A DNA stretch of 52,012 nucleotides from an uncultured Eubacteriales bacterium (GCA_902764875.1 CACWXP010000023.1:1-52012), one strand, 5' to 3'; positions 1-8,505 are shown, counted from the stretch's first letter. A program made the numbers and translations. The notes: a model not told the origin generated them from the letters alone.

Positions 1-99
1 TTCCCTTGAAATCGTTGTCCGAACTTCGGGGTAATCACCGATCAGTCAGCCGGATTTTTTCAAAACCCGAACTGTCCGATTTACAGGGTACAGTTTATT

Positions 100-126
100 C
101 GGCCTGTCTGAAAACAGGCCGTTTTT
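100..126 (+). terminator. Rho-independent terminator
   Basis: GGCCTGT at 101-107 pairs with ACAGGCC at 114-120 across a short A-rich loop and is followed by GTTTTTG. It would end a rightward transcript entering from outside the window. Confidence 0.75.
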
Positions 127-345
127 GCCAAAAACCTAACAAAAACCTAACAACTTTGCCGAAACCTAACTGAACCCAAAAAGTTTCCTCCATCACGGCC
201 TAAAACACCCTGCCGAAATATTAAATTTCTGTTACATTTTTCCTGCGTCACAAGATCCGCCCCTCTGCGATATTCCCAAAATCGGAAAAAATATTCCAAT
301 GATGAAGATTTACCGGTATCATGGTTGTGGCGTTTTACGTCGGAA

Positions 346-394
346 CGAGAGAGGAAGGACTAGGTCGGCAAACTGAGTCTTCCTCTCTTCTTTA
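346..394 (+). terminator. Long hairpin, possible terminator
   Basis: AGAGAGGAAG(G)ACT near 348-361 pairs with AGTCTTCCTCTCT at 376-388 across a 14-base loop and is followed by a TTCTTTATT tail. One base is bulged. No gene is visible just upstream, so it may be left over from lost sequence. Confidence 0.45.
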
Positions 395-537
395 TTCCGG
401 AACGGTTTCCCCTTTCTCTGTTGATACCTGACTATATCACGGGACGGGAATTTTCGGAAGAATGACGGGGCTGGAAAGAAAAAAACGTGTCGCTTCCTGC
501 GGCACGCCGCCATCTTAAGTATTCGATTGTTAGGATT

Positions 538-857
538 TTAATCCGTCGCAAAGTTGTCGCCGACGGTCATGATATTACGTCGCTGGACAACAGAACAATA
601 CCCATCCTGCGAATAACGACAGCCATTATGCCATTCATCGTTTGACAGGTATCTGGATGCTCCGCCGGCCACTTCTTCCACGTCGTCGTCATTCAGCGCT
701 TTCATATCGGACGCGATCTTTTCGGCTTTCGCTTTTCTCCGAGCTTCTTCCTGTTCCACGATCTTGCGGATTTCCTCCGCGGTGATGGTATGGCCCAGCT
801 TCGCGGCGGCCTGTGCGAAACAGGAGATCATCTCATCCGCTGAGGCTGTTTTTTTGA
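538..857 (-). pseudogene. 5'-truncated double-glycine leader peptide gene (Nif11-like)
   Basis: The leftward frame encodes a charged helical segment ([20 protein letters not shown], then an EE/AR/KAK-rich helix), the leader-like end NDDDVEEVAGG and a 40-residue Cys/Tyr/Asn-rich tail with three cysteines. An acidic helix before a GG cleavage site is typical of Nif11-type leaders of ribosomally made peptides, whose tail is cut off and exported by C39-peptidase transporters. The normal N-terminus is missing: at a run of seven T (849-855) the reading joins a serine dehydratase fragment in another frame. No transporter or modifying enzyme is in the window. The GG motif is visible; the family assignment is inferred. 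Confidence 0.5.
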
Positions 858-1029
858 ACCAGTCCGCCGACCGGGTCGCAGGTGAGCCCCAGATTGTGCT
901 CCATCGCAATCTCCGCGGCATACTCAATCTGTTCCAGATTCAGCCGGTACGCGCAGCCAGTCCGCCGGCCGCCATGGAGCACGCGCTGCCGATTTCCGCC
1001 TGACAGCCGCACTCGGCGCCGGAAGGAAA
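857..1029 (-). pseudogene. L-serine dehydratase alpha-subunit fragment, frameshifted
   Basis: Two leftward frames together carry a stretch typical of the alpha chain of iron-sulfur L-serine dehydratase: [19 protein letters not shown] and then [18 protein letters not shown] followed by [11 protein letters not shown]. The first includes one cluster-binding cysteine region and the second another (TCDPV). The reading changes frame near 956, consistent with loss of one base in a GCGCG run. Only about 57 of roughly 290 residues remain, and both ends are cut: one near 1029 and one where the leader-peptide gene begins. It cannot make an enzyme. Confidence 0.75.
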
Positions 1030-1390
1030 GGTATCCATTATTTTCTTCGACCCGGACGAGCAGCCTGAAACGTCGGACGAAGCGGCGCGTACCGGTACGG
1101 ATTTCCACGGCATACCGGCCGAATATCTTGCGCATTCGGCGGAGGAAGCCGACACGGTTTACATGATCTACCGCCGGGAGTCGTATATCGGCAATTATTC
1201 CAACGGCGGCCCGGCTTTCCGTGCTTTTACCAATATCGCGATGATCCACGGAACGGACGAACAGCTGTACCGCGCGGCGGTGAACGATCCTCCGGAGAAA
1301 ATTCAGGCCGGACCGGGGAGCGGCGCAGTGGGAGAATATGAACCGGAGAAGGCTTTTGCCGCTATTCTGGAAAAACTGACCGGCCGCTGA
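1029..1390 (+). pseudogene. C-terminal fragment of an unrecognised protein
   Basis: A rightward frame starts without a usable start codon at the junction with the serine dehydratase fragment and reads through [20 protein letters not shown], a [17 protein letters not shown] segment and ends [10 protein letters not shown]. The first ATG, at 1163, has no ribosome site. Composition is coding-like and the third positions are GC-rich. I do not recognise the family. It appears to be the 3' end of a gene whose front half was removed when the flanking fragments were joined. Confidence 0.4.
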
Positions 1391-1409
1391 AAGGGGGCGG
1401 CAGCCCTTT

Positions 1410-2489
1410 TTATCTGCGCCGCCGGTCCATGCCGGCGTGGGTGTAATATTTCGCTTTTTCCGCGTACATCTGCCGGTCGGATTCCCGCAGCATTTCACTG
1501 ACGGTTTGCGTGTCGTTCTCTTTAAAACAGCAGCCGATGGAGCAGCTGTAATTCGTTTTCGCCACGGCCTCCTGGATGCGGCCGATCAGGTCCGTGACCT
1601 CGCTCCGCTTCATATGGCGGCAGAGGATGACAAACTCGTCTCCGCCGATCCGGTAAACCGCCTGGCGGGATTTCAGCGCGGAGCGGAAGCACCTGGCCAG
1701 CGCCACAAGGGCTTCGTCTCCCGCGGCATGGCCCTGGCGGTCGTTGATCTCCTTCAGGCCGTTCATATCCGCCGAGAGAAGCGCGGTGATTTCCTTCGGG
1801 TTGGTTTCGCTGTCGGTGTAGAAGGCCTGGAGATTCAGCACATCGGTGAGCGGGTCCTTCTTGCTGAGCTGGTGGAGGGAGAAGACATAAAAGACATACA
1901 GGGAAATGACGATGGTGGTGCAGAACATCTGGGAAAAGTCTTTTCCGAAGATGAAGGGGAGGATCAGCCCGGAGGCAAACGCCAGGGCCAGGAAGGCGAT
2001 GGGGACGATTTCCGTATACAGCCCGTTGCTTTGCCGGTAAAGCGTATAGATCAGACTGATGCCGTACAGCCCGGCGACGATGAAGGGCAGGTAGCCCAGC
2101 GGGCCGCGCCGCAGGGTTCCGTCCTCCGCCAGGCTGGAGACAATGCCGGTGAAAACGGAAATGATGTTGATGACCATGAGCAGGAGGGCCGGGATGAAGA
2201 CCATCCATCGCTGGCCCGGCTTCAGGGTATAGAGAACCATCGCGACGATCAGCGGCGTGGCGCTGTATCGGACCGCCATCAGGACCGTGCGCTGGGGAAT
2301 GTAGCGGCCCAGGTCGGCCAGATAGAATTCCGTGAACACAACGATGGAGAGCAGAAAAACGCCCGCGATCAGGCAGTACATCCGCTTTACGGTGATTTTA
2401 TCCCGGAAGCCCGTGATCTTCAGCGACATGGTGAAAGCGACCGAGAGGAGAACCAGGGCCCAGTTCTGCATCAGGTATTTCAGCAGCAT
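1410..2489 (-). CDS. Membrane diguanylate cyclase (GGDEF)
   Basis: 359 residues. About six hydrophobic segments fill residues 1-210, followed by a GGDEF domain from [12 protein letters not shown] (about 215) to the end. The active-site loop RIGGDEF is intact, so the protein should make cyclic di-GMP from two GTP at the inner membrane face. The RxxD product-inhibition site that normally sits just before the loop is absent (KSRQ instead), so feedback inhibition at that site is not expected. The N-terminal sensor is not a named domain that I recognise. GGGAGGG stands eight bases before the ATG. An extended -10 (TGATATAAT, complement of 2547-2554) lies upstream with no clear -35. The gene is alone between fragments. 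Confidence 0.85.
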   Translation of the reverse strand: MLLKYLMQNWALVLLSVAFTMSLKITGFRDKITVKRMYCLIAGVFLLSIVVFTEFYLADLGRYIPQRTVLMAVRYSATPLIVAMVLYTLKPGQRWMVFIPALLLMVINIISVFTGIVSSLAEDGTLRRGPLGYLPFIVAGLYGISLIYTLYRQSNGLYTEIVPIAFLALAFASGLILPFIFGKDFSQMFCTTIVISLYVFYVFSLHQLSKKDPLTDVLNLQAFYTDSETNPKEITALLSADMNGLKEINDRQGHAAGDEALVALARCFRSALKSRQAVYRIGGDEFVILCRHMKRSEVTDLIGRIQEAVAKTNYSCSIGCCFKENDTQTVSEMLRESDRQMYAEKAKYYTHAGMDRRRR

Positions 2490-2614
2490 GAAGAATCCCT
2501 CCCGGGGAGGCAGGCGGCTTTCCGCACCCGCTCCAGTATATGGATGATTATATCACCAAAACCGGGAGCGCGCCTGTCCGCGGCGGGATTTTTATGCTTT
2601 TTTGCTGTTTTTGA

Positions 2615-3253
2615 AGGGGTGGGGGGACGTACTTTTTCCTTTTTTATCAGGCCTTCAAGGCCTGCAACAAATCCCTGTGGCTGGAGCTGGAAAAAGGCGC
2701 CCTCACCAGGACGGAACTCTTTGCGAAGCGGTTTCTGTATGTTTTCAGCCTGTGCGGGGAAGACACAGGCGGGCTCGATCCGCTGCAGGTGAATGACGAG
2801 TTTATCCGGACCATGTCGGTGAACGGCGTGGAGATCCCCGGCGCGGCGGCGTTTCTGGAGAAGCTGAAGGCCGGCATACCGGACGGGCAGATCTATATCG
2901 CCTCCAACGGCGCCACCATTAACGCAAAGGGCAGGATCGCTTCCACGGGCCTGGACCGGTATATCGACGACCTGTTTATCAGCGAGGACATGGGCGTGAC
3001 CAAGCCGGACGCGGCATTCTTCGATCTTTGCCTGAAACGGATCGGGGAGCCCGCTTCCTCCTGTATCATGATCGGCGATTCGCTTTCTTCCGATATGCTC
3101 GGCGCCCGGAACGCGGGACTGGATTCCGTATGGTTTATGCCGGGCGGGAACGTGGAGGAAGCGATGAAGACCTATGAGATCAACGATTGCGCTTCATCCT
3201 ATGAGGAGCTGTATGAGGTTCTGCGGAAATGGTGTGACGGGGTGAAAGAATGA
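2615..3253 (+). pseudogene. HAD-family hydrolase lacking its N-terminal motif
   Basis: The frame reads FKACNKSLWLELEKGALT, the alpha-helical cap of YjjG-type HAD hydrolases, then YIASNGA (motif II), a lysine in GVTKPDAAFF (motif III) and IMIGDSLSSDMLGARNAG (motif IV). The essential motif I (DxDxT nucleophile, normally residues 8-12) is missing: upstream the frame runs into low-complexity sequence and a stop at 2612. The first ATG, at 2789, lies inside the cap domain, so any product would be 154 residues and catalytically dead. Intact relatives are about 230 residues and act as nucleotide or sugar-phosphate phosphatases. The 3' part shows no further damage, so the loss looks recent. Confidence 0.75.
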
Positions 3254-3311
3254 TTCTGTTTATGTTTGGCGGAGCCGGTGCTTTGATGAGAGATTAAAGG
3301 GTAGTCCGCTT

Positions 3312-3872
3312 TCAGCCTTCGATTCTTCTCTGATTCGGGACGCTGCTTTTGCACAGGGCGAGGGCGGCTGCCAATCCGGCGATGCCGCCGCCGATATGCC
3401 CCTGCCAGCTGACGCCTGCGCTGAAGCTGTAAATCAGGTTGATGACGATGCCCCGCAGGGCGTAGGTGGGATTCAGATTGTTCCGCAGGTTGTAGATCAG
3501 CGTTGCGGTCATCAATCCCCAGATCGCTCCGCTGGCGCCCGCGTGAATGCCCCGGCCGCCGGCGAAATTGATGAGCAGCGCGGAGCCGAGGGTGGCGATG
3601 GCATAAATGAGGGCATATTTTCCGGTGCCGACCTGATTTTCAAGACTGAACCCGTAAATGACAAGGCAGATCATATTACTGGCAAAGTGATAGATGCCGA
3701 AGTGCAGGAAGGCGCTGACGATCAGGCGCAGGTATTCTCCGTCCTGCAGGGCGCCTTCATACATGCCGTAGGTATAGATGGCCCGGTCTTCCCCAACGCT
3801 GAATTCATAGATGAGACCGATGAGATTCAGGCCGAGAATGATAAAGGTGACAATGGGCATTTTTCTGCGCAA
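3312..3872 (-). CDS. Rhomboid-family intramembrane serine protease
   Basis: 186 residues with six predicted membrane segments. The serine motif GASGAIWG (about residues 115-122) and the histidine in WQGHIGGGIAG (about 158-168) form the rhomboid catalytic dyad. The HFxxNM-type segment HFASNMICL fits the oxyanion-side helix. Such proteases cut single-pass membrane proteins within the bilayer. The start is probably TTG at 3872, because GGGAGG stands just upstream at a good distance; the alternative ATG at 3860 is too far from that site. It is a minimal six-helix form without extra domains. Substrate unknown. Confidence 0.85.
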   Translation of the reverse strand: MRRKMPIVTFIILGLNLIGLIYEFSVGEDRAIYTYGMYEGALQDGEYLRLIVSAFLHFGIYHFASNMICLVIYGFSLENQVGTGKYALIYAIATLGSALLINFAGGRGIHAGASGAIWGLMTATLIYNLRNNLNPTYALRGIVINLIYSFSAGVSWQGHIGGGIAGLAAALALCKSSVPNQRRIEG

Positions 3873-3982
3873 GGACTGGTCCCTCCCGACTTTCGTATGG
3901 ATGTTGTGTTTCGCCTATTATAACCGAAACGGGCGCGGAATAAAAGGGGATGGAAAGCGGCCGGCTTTCGGACGGAAAAACG

Positions 3983-4207
3983 TTATGCCCGCGCAGCGCC
4001 GCTTTGGATGCCGTAACCGGCGTTTTGCAGGACGGAGAGCGCTTTTTCAAAGTTTTCTTCCTTCAGGAGGGATTTCTCCTCATCCGTGCGTCCGGTAAAG
4101 CAGAAGGGCTGATCCGGGTTCACGCCGGCATAGTCTTCCACCTTGCAGACGGAGAAGACCTGCCGGATTGGTTCGATGGTCAGTTCGCGGTTTTCCATTT
4201 CGGGCAC
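3983..4207 (-). pseudogene. ACT-domain protein with a large internal deletion
   Basis: The N-terminal half (QVFSVCKVEDYAGVNPDQPF followed by CFTGRTDEEKSL) and the C-terminal end (KEENFEKALSVLQNAGYGI) match the two ends of a common clostridial ACT-domain protein of about 130 residues. The middle, which normally contains the first ACT strand-helix and the ligand loop, is gone without a frame change: EEKSL is joined directly to LKEENF. The remaining 74 residues cannot form the fold. GTG at 4207 or ATG at 4198 could start it; AGGAAA lies upstream. Family assignment is from memory of the conserved ends. Confidence 0.7.
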
Positions 4208-4293
4208 TCATTTCCTTTTTTCATACCACTTCATGTCTATTCACATCGCTGAGATGAAAGCCACCATAAAGTCGTCGATCGTAAATAGTTTTT

Positions 4294-4581
4294 TCATGTT
4301 ATTTCGGCTCGGACACCCGTGACTTCAGTCGTGGGAGGAGAGCCTTCTCTTCTTTCTGTTAAGTAGTTTTTTGCAGTTTCTAACAATTTCAGATTCTTAT
4401 AGTAGGCCGAATCCGTGACTTTTGCGCCATCCAACATAGTCAATGCAAAGTATCCCGAAGTGCGCCTGCCTTTTACGAAGCATTCCCTGCCATCGAACTT
4501 TACCTTATCCCAAAGTCTGAAACCGAATACGGTGTATGGTGCCTGATTCTCCCTTGATAACTCTGCCCGGTGCAGATTGTG
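4294..4581 (-). pseudogene. C-terminal remnant of an IscB-like RNA-guided nuclease gene
   Basis: The leftward frame HNLHRAELS...NQAPYTVFGFRLWDKVKF, then ECFVKGRRTSGYFAL and YKNLKLLETAKNYLTERR, resembles the last 90 residues of IscB proteins (HNH/RuvC-type endonucleases of IS200/IS605-superfamily elements). The RuvC, bridge-helix and HNH parts are missing, so it is inactive. The reading passes through the hairpin at 4316-4335, which resembles the imperfect palindrome found at such element ends. The upstream end stops at the terminator of the neighbouring esterase gene. An apparent ATG at 4599 lies within that terminator and is not a genuine start. Confidence 0.6.
4316..4335. repeat. Imperfect palindrome at the end of the IscB remnant
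   Basis: CCCGTGACTTCAGTCGTGGG folds into a hairpin with a single A/C-type mismatch. Hairpins of this kind mark the ends recognised by single-strand transposases of the IS200/IS605 group. Here it overlaps the last codons of the remnant. No matching left end or transposase is visible. Confidence 0.5.
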
Positions 4582-4586
4582 CTCTG

Positions 4587-4622
4587 AAAAAAGGAGCACC
4601 GGTTCCAGCGAACCGGTACTCC
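4587..4622 (-). terminator. Terminator of the amidohydrolase-esterase operon
   Basis: GGAGCACCGGTTC (4593-4605) pairs with GAACCGGTACTCC (4610-4622) around a four-base loop. Read leftward it ends in six T. It lies about 115 bases after the esterase stop. Confidence 0.9.
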
Positions 4623-4736
4623 TCTGATTTCCAGGAGTTTCCTGAAAGTCATGTACCGCAAAATAATCCGCATCTGTGATCCGGCTGAAAAGGATAAGGA
4701 TCAGAACTCATTTACGAATGGTACAGATTCAGGATA

Positions 4737-6341
4737 TCAGCGGACGTAATACTTGGTCAGGAAGTAGGTCTTCTCCCAGTCAACTATATTCATGGCCGAC
4801 TCTTTCTCCGCATGGATGTCAAACTCATCGAAGACCATTACGTACTTGTCCCCCAGGTCATAGAGCGGCCACTCTTTGGCCTTGCCATCCGGCGACACAT
4901 CCGCGGGAAGCGAAGGGTTGCCGCATTTTGCGAACTGCACCCACATTTTTCGCATGGTCTTTGAGAACGTCTTATCGAGCTCTCTTCCCGTGATGAGAGT
5001 ATCCTCTGGATGATTGAACAACTCCGAGAGCTCTATCGCATGTCCGCTCTTTGTCATCGGAATGGAGGACTCTACCCTGAAATAGTAAACATAAGTCTTT
5101 CCGCCGCCCTTGACCTGATTCTCCGCCGTCCTGATGAGCGGTGCGTTAAACCAGAACTGATCCATAAAGTGGCTGAGTTTATCATAATCCTCACCCGGGA
5201 AGTTCTCGCAGAAGCTCTCAGCCAGAGCTTTTTCCTCCTCGGTGCACTGCGCGAGCTTCTCAGCCTTGCATTTCTCCGCCCACGGCATGAAAGCCTCCAA
5301 GCCCATCCCGGACACGAAGTAGCTGCACTCGTCCTTCGTGCAGCCCTGCATGATGTCAAGGTCCGCTGCCATGCCTTTCTCATAAGCGTCAAATCCCTCC
5401 AGAGGCAGGAATTTACCGTCGCGTTCGGGGCTCGTGATAGGCATCGCGAGCACTTTGGAGGCCGCGTTTACGATTTCTTCTGCGTCAAGCTTCATGAGGT
5501 CAGCGACAGTTTTGCAGCCCAGTTCCTCCATCAGCGTGTTCGCACACCAGACAGACTGTTCAGTGGATCTGCTGAGAGCAGGTGATCCGCTCTGAGCGAT
5601 GACACGCTGGAAGTATTTATGCGATCCCTTTACCAGTGGCAGCAGGGTCACAGAGCCGCCTCCGGCGGACTGACCGAAGATTGTCACATTGCCGCTGTCA
5701 CCGCCAAAGCTCTCGATGTTCTCGTGAATCCACATAAGCGCGGCCAGCTGATCCATAAGGCCGAGATTCTGGGAATCCGGGTAATCTGCTCCGCCAGGCA
5801 GGTGAGAAAGACGAAGAAATCCAAGCGCATTGAGACGGTACTCTATTGAGATGAGGATAATGTCCGGGTTCTCCTGTACGAATCTGGTCCCCTCCTCGCG
5901 CGGCTCAGGCGTACCGCCGACCTCATAGGCACCGCCGTGGATCCACACCATGACCGGTTTCTTCTGCGCTCCTTTCTCGTCAGCCTTCCAGATATTCAGA
6001 TGCAGGCAGTCCTCGCCCTGTGGGTAAAGGCTTCCCATCTGACGGGGGTTGCCCACCTGGCAGGGAATTTTTCCGAAATAGTACGCCTCATATACTCCGT
6101 CGTCCGGAGTGACGTCCACCGGCGCTTTCCAACGGTATTCCCCGACGGGCTGTTTTCCTACGAAGGGAATGCCCTTATACGCAATGACGTTCCCCGTCTT
6201 CTTTCCGACAAAAGTGCCGTTGACACACTTTACTGCCAGAGAGCGGTCATAATTATCGTCAGTAATTTTTTTGTTCTCGCCGTATAATGCATACATCTTC
6301 TGTGTTGCTTCTTCCAATCCCATCGCTACCATGCCACTCAT
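4737..6341 (-). CDS. Type-B carboxylesterase
   Basis: 534 residues, full length for the alpha/beta-hydrolase carboxylesterase/cholinesterase family. The nucleophile is Ser225 in GQSAGG, the oxyanion glycines are in WIHGGAY (134-140), and the family signature EDCLHLNIW is at 110-118. The likely acid is in the KDECSYF segment (about 335) and the histidine in SGHAIELSELF (about 430). It would hydrolyse small carboxylic esters. No signal peptide is seen, so it should be cytoplasmic. GGAGG stands eight bases before ATG 6341. The gene follows the amidohydrolase by 68 bases and shares its terminator, so the pair probably handles the same type of organic compound in sequence. Physiological substrate unknown. 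Confidence 0.9.
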   Translation of the reverse strand: MSGMVAMGLEEATQKMYALYGENKKITDDNYDRSLAVKCVNGTFVGKKTGNVIAYKGIPFVGKQPVGEYRWKAPVDVTPDDGVYEAYYFGKIPCQVGNPRQMGSLYPQGEDCLHLNIWKADEKGAQKKPVMVWIHGGAYEVGGTPEPREEGTRFVQENPDIILISIEYRLNALGFLRLSHLPGGADYPDSQNLGLMDQLAALMWIHENIESFGGDSGNVTIFGQSAGGGSVTLLPLVKGSHKYFQRVIAQSGSPALSRSTEQSVWCANTLMEELGCKTVADLMKLDAEEIVNAASKVLAMPITSPERDGKFLPLEGFDAYEKGMAADLDIMQGCTKDECSYFVSGMGLEAFMPWAEKCKAEKLAQCTEEEKALAESFCENFPGEDYDKLSHFMDQFWFNAPLIRTAENQVKGGGKTYVYYFRVESSIPMTKSGHAIELSELFNHPEDTLITGRELDKTFSKTMRKMWVQFAKCGNPSLPADVSPDGKAKEWPLYDLGDKYVMVFDEFDIHAEKESAMNIVDWEKTYFLTKYYVR

Positions 6342-6409
6342 CGCTTATGCCTCCTTATTCTCAGTCTATAAGGATGTATCCGAATACATCTATCACAATT
6401 GTTACTGCT

Positions 6410-8068
6410 TCAGTTCATCTTCTTCCCGCTGAAATACACACCGCATGGCATGTTATAACTGAATCCTTCATGCTCCGCCGTAAGGAGATCGTTTTCGAAT
6501 ACCAGGAAGTCTGCATCCTTTCCGGCAGTGATAGATCCCTTTTTATCTTCAATACCCAGCTGCTTCGCGCCGTTGATCGTATAGCCCAGTATCATTTCTT
6601 CCACACTCATGCACTCGCTTGCCGGCGGGAACGCCTCAGGCGTCCTGGCAAATTCGGGCAGCCTGGTCTTTTCGGTGATCCAGCGCGTCATACCGACCTC
6701 CATGCCAAGGTAGGGGTTCCAGGCCGTAAAGTCAAGAAAAGAAATGGTGTCGCAGGACCAGGTCACCACCGCGCCAGTGTCCCAGACTGACTTGCATCGA
6801 TACATATTGAAGGTACGTTTTTCGCCAAACAGGGGAAGATGCTCTTCTGGGAATTCACAGTGCCAGAAGGGCGTATAATTCGCAAACACCCCCAGCTTTG
6901 CGAAGCGATCCAGGTCATCATCGTGCTGGAACTTCAGATGGGCGCATGTTACCTTCACATGGTAATTCTCTCCCAGCTCCCTGCGGGCCAGCTCCACGGC
7001 GTCCAGCACCACGCGGGACGCGGCATCACCGACAGTGTGCAGGTGCAGATCCAGCCCTTCCTCATTCAGCTTCTTTATAACTTCAGCGAGTTCTTGTGCG
7101 GTGAATGCGGTAGATCCTTTTGTATGGGTGTCCTCATAGGGCTCGACCATGGCCGCAGTATGTATCTTCAGAGTTCCGTCCATAAAGACTTTCATGGTAT
7201 GGACCTTCAGGTGTTCCGTGTTATACTCACGACGGAAACGCTTCAGTTCCTCCAGGCCTTTTTCCACTTCCCACATGGCCGCGACCACATAGCAGCCGTC
7301 GATATATACGGGCAGCTTTCCCTCAAGGTCCAAAGCGCGCAGACGCTGATAGACCCGCTCATGAAACTTGTTAAAACCCGGGATGCCGGAATCAAAGACG
7401 CCGGTCACGCCTGCGGTTTTACTATAATCGATCCAGCGCTGAAGCGCCGCGTCGATCTGCTCATCGGTCAGGTCCAATGCGCTGTCAAGAATGATCGGCA
7501 TTTCCGCAGAGCCTTCGAAAACATTTCCGGTCACGTGGCCGTTTTTTCTTACATAATAAGAGATTCCCGGCACAGGATCCGGTGTGTCGTCGGTAATGTG
7601 ATGCCGTTCAAGGATCTTCGAGTTTACCCAGACACTGTGTCCCTCCGCTTCCTGGAGCTGAAGCTCTTCCTCCGGGCAGATCGCGTCAAGATCCTCCTTT
7701 GTGATCTCTTCTCCGTTCAGGTACTTTTTGTCTACCATGAATCTGTACCGTATGAGACCGGGATTCCTGTTGATATAGTCCTTCATGATATCCATGAGTT
7801 CCTGTTTGCCGTTACACGTAATGGTATCTCCCATTTCCACGTATTCAAATCCAATGGGAAAGGTGACATGGACATGGCTGTCGATGATGCCAGGCATGAT
7901 GAACTTCCCGGCGAGGTCGGTGACATGTCCCTCATATGCGGACAGTCCGGCTTCATCGCCCACATAGACGAAACTGCCGTCTTTTACTGCAAGGGCTGCA
8001 GCATGAGGCTTGTCCTTGTCTGCTGTGAAAATTTTGGCGTTTTCAATAATCAGGTCTGCTTTTTTCAT
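6410..8068 (-). CDS. Amidohydrolase family protein (YtcJ-like)
   Basis: From ATG 8068 (MKKADLIIENAKIFTADKD) the product is 552 residues, usual for YtcJ-like metal-dependent amidohydrolases. Metal-binding motif DSHVHV is near residue 70, followed by LHLHTVGDAASR and CAHLKFQHDDD (two further histidine sites) and the C-terminal acid in TWSCDTISF; the end GKDADFLVFENDL is typical. It probably hydrolyses a C-N bond of an amide or cyclic compound in the cytoplasm. The start is uncertain: an in-frame opening extends to 8227, and AAGGAGG (complement of 8124-8130) has no start codon at the normal distance, while ATG 8068 has no good site. First gene of a two-gene operon with the esterase. Confidence 0.85.
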   Translation of the reverse strand: MKKADLIIENAKIFTADKDKPHAAALAVKDGSFVYVGDEAGLSAYEGHVTDLAGKFIMPGIIDSHVHVTFPIGFEYVEMGDTITCNGKQELMDIMKDYINRNPGLIRYRFMVDKKYLNGEEITKEDLDAICPEEELQLQEAEGHSVWVNSKILERHHITDDTPDPVPGISYYVRKNGHVTGNVFEGSAEMPIILDSALDLTDEQIDAALQRWIDYSKTAGVTGVFDSGIPGFNKFHERVYQRLRALDLEGKLPVYIDGCYVVAAMWEVEKGLEELKRFRREYNTEHLKVHTMKVFMDGTLKIHTAAMVEPYEDTHTKGSTAFTAQELAEVIKKLNEEGLDLHLHTVGDAASRVVLDAVELARRELGENYHVKVTCAHLKFQHDDDLDRFAKLGVFANYTPFWHCEFPEEHLPLFGEKRTFNMYRCKSVWDTGAVVTWSCDTISFLDFTAWNPYLGMEVGMTRWITEKTRLPEFARTPEAFPPASECMSVEEMILGYTINGAKQLGIEDKKGSITAGKDADFLVFENDLLTAEHEGFSYNMPCGVYFSGKKMN

Positions 8069-8265
8069 ATTGTCTGGCGCATTGATACTCGTGGCTTTCG
8101 TCTTGAGTGGAAATACGCTGTAACCTCCTTTCAGTTTAACATTCATTCTCTGGAAACGCGCAGTGATAATCAGTTTAATTTTAGAATAACACACTTTTTT
8201 TGAAAACACAATATGAGCAATAATCATATGCTAGTCGCTGCAGTATTGATAAAGACAAAATCATA

Positions 8266-8294
8266 TTGACGTTGCTGGCCGCTTCTGTTATTCT
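8266..8294 (+). promoter_or_regulatory. Promoter before the DUF3800 stub
   Basis: TTGACG, a 17-base spacer, then TATTCT. The leader that follows contains the hairpin GGCGGGGATGTCCCCGCC at 8338-8355 and then ATTTCTT, which could act as an attenuator. Confidence 0.6.
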
Positions 8295-8379
8295 ATTTGT
8301 ACGAGTTGGGCTGGCCGTATGGCCCGGGTCCACCCTGCGGCGGGGATGTCCCCGCCATTTCTTGTAAATCGGGAGACGG

Positions 8380-8505
8380 ATGATGAAAATGCTGAGTATT
8401 CTCGTGGACGAGTCAGGCGATTTCGGCGCATTTGAGCCACATTGCCCGTATTATCTGTTCTCATTGGTGTTTCATGATCAGGAGGAGAGTCTGTTGTTGA
8501 AATGA
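8380..8505 (+). pseudogene. DUF3800 protein, N-terminal stub
   Basis: ATG 8380 after GGGAGACGG opens 41 residues: MLSILVDESGDFGAFEPH, then CPYYLFSLVFHDQEES, then a stop. This is the start of DUF3800 proteins, which are about 220-260 residues, often phage- or defence-linked, and carry the conserved acidic VDESGDFG motif kept here. Nothing similar continues in any frame after 8505, so most of the gene has been lost. Its promoter at 8266-8294 still looks functional. Confidence 0.7.

Larger units (their letters stand above)
1..537. other. Gene-free accessory stretch
   Basis: No convincing coding region on either strand; the short open frames have no recognisable content. The stretch is AT-richer than its surroundings. 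It holds two terminator-like hairpins (100-126 and 346-394) and three near-repeats of the form AAAACCTAAC between 130 and 170. It looks like degenerate intergenic DNA downstream of genes that lie outside the window. Confidence 0.6.

Noticed and set aside
319-513. 64-residue leftward open frame
   Set aside because: No ribosome site, composition driven by the hairpin and A/T runs, no recognisable motif.
1437-2792. 451-residue rightward frame opposite the diguanylate cyclase
   Set aside because: It is the antisense of a gene with an intact GGDEF motif and has a His/Asp/Gln-rich shadow composition.
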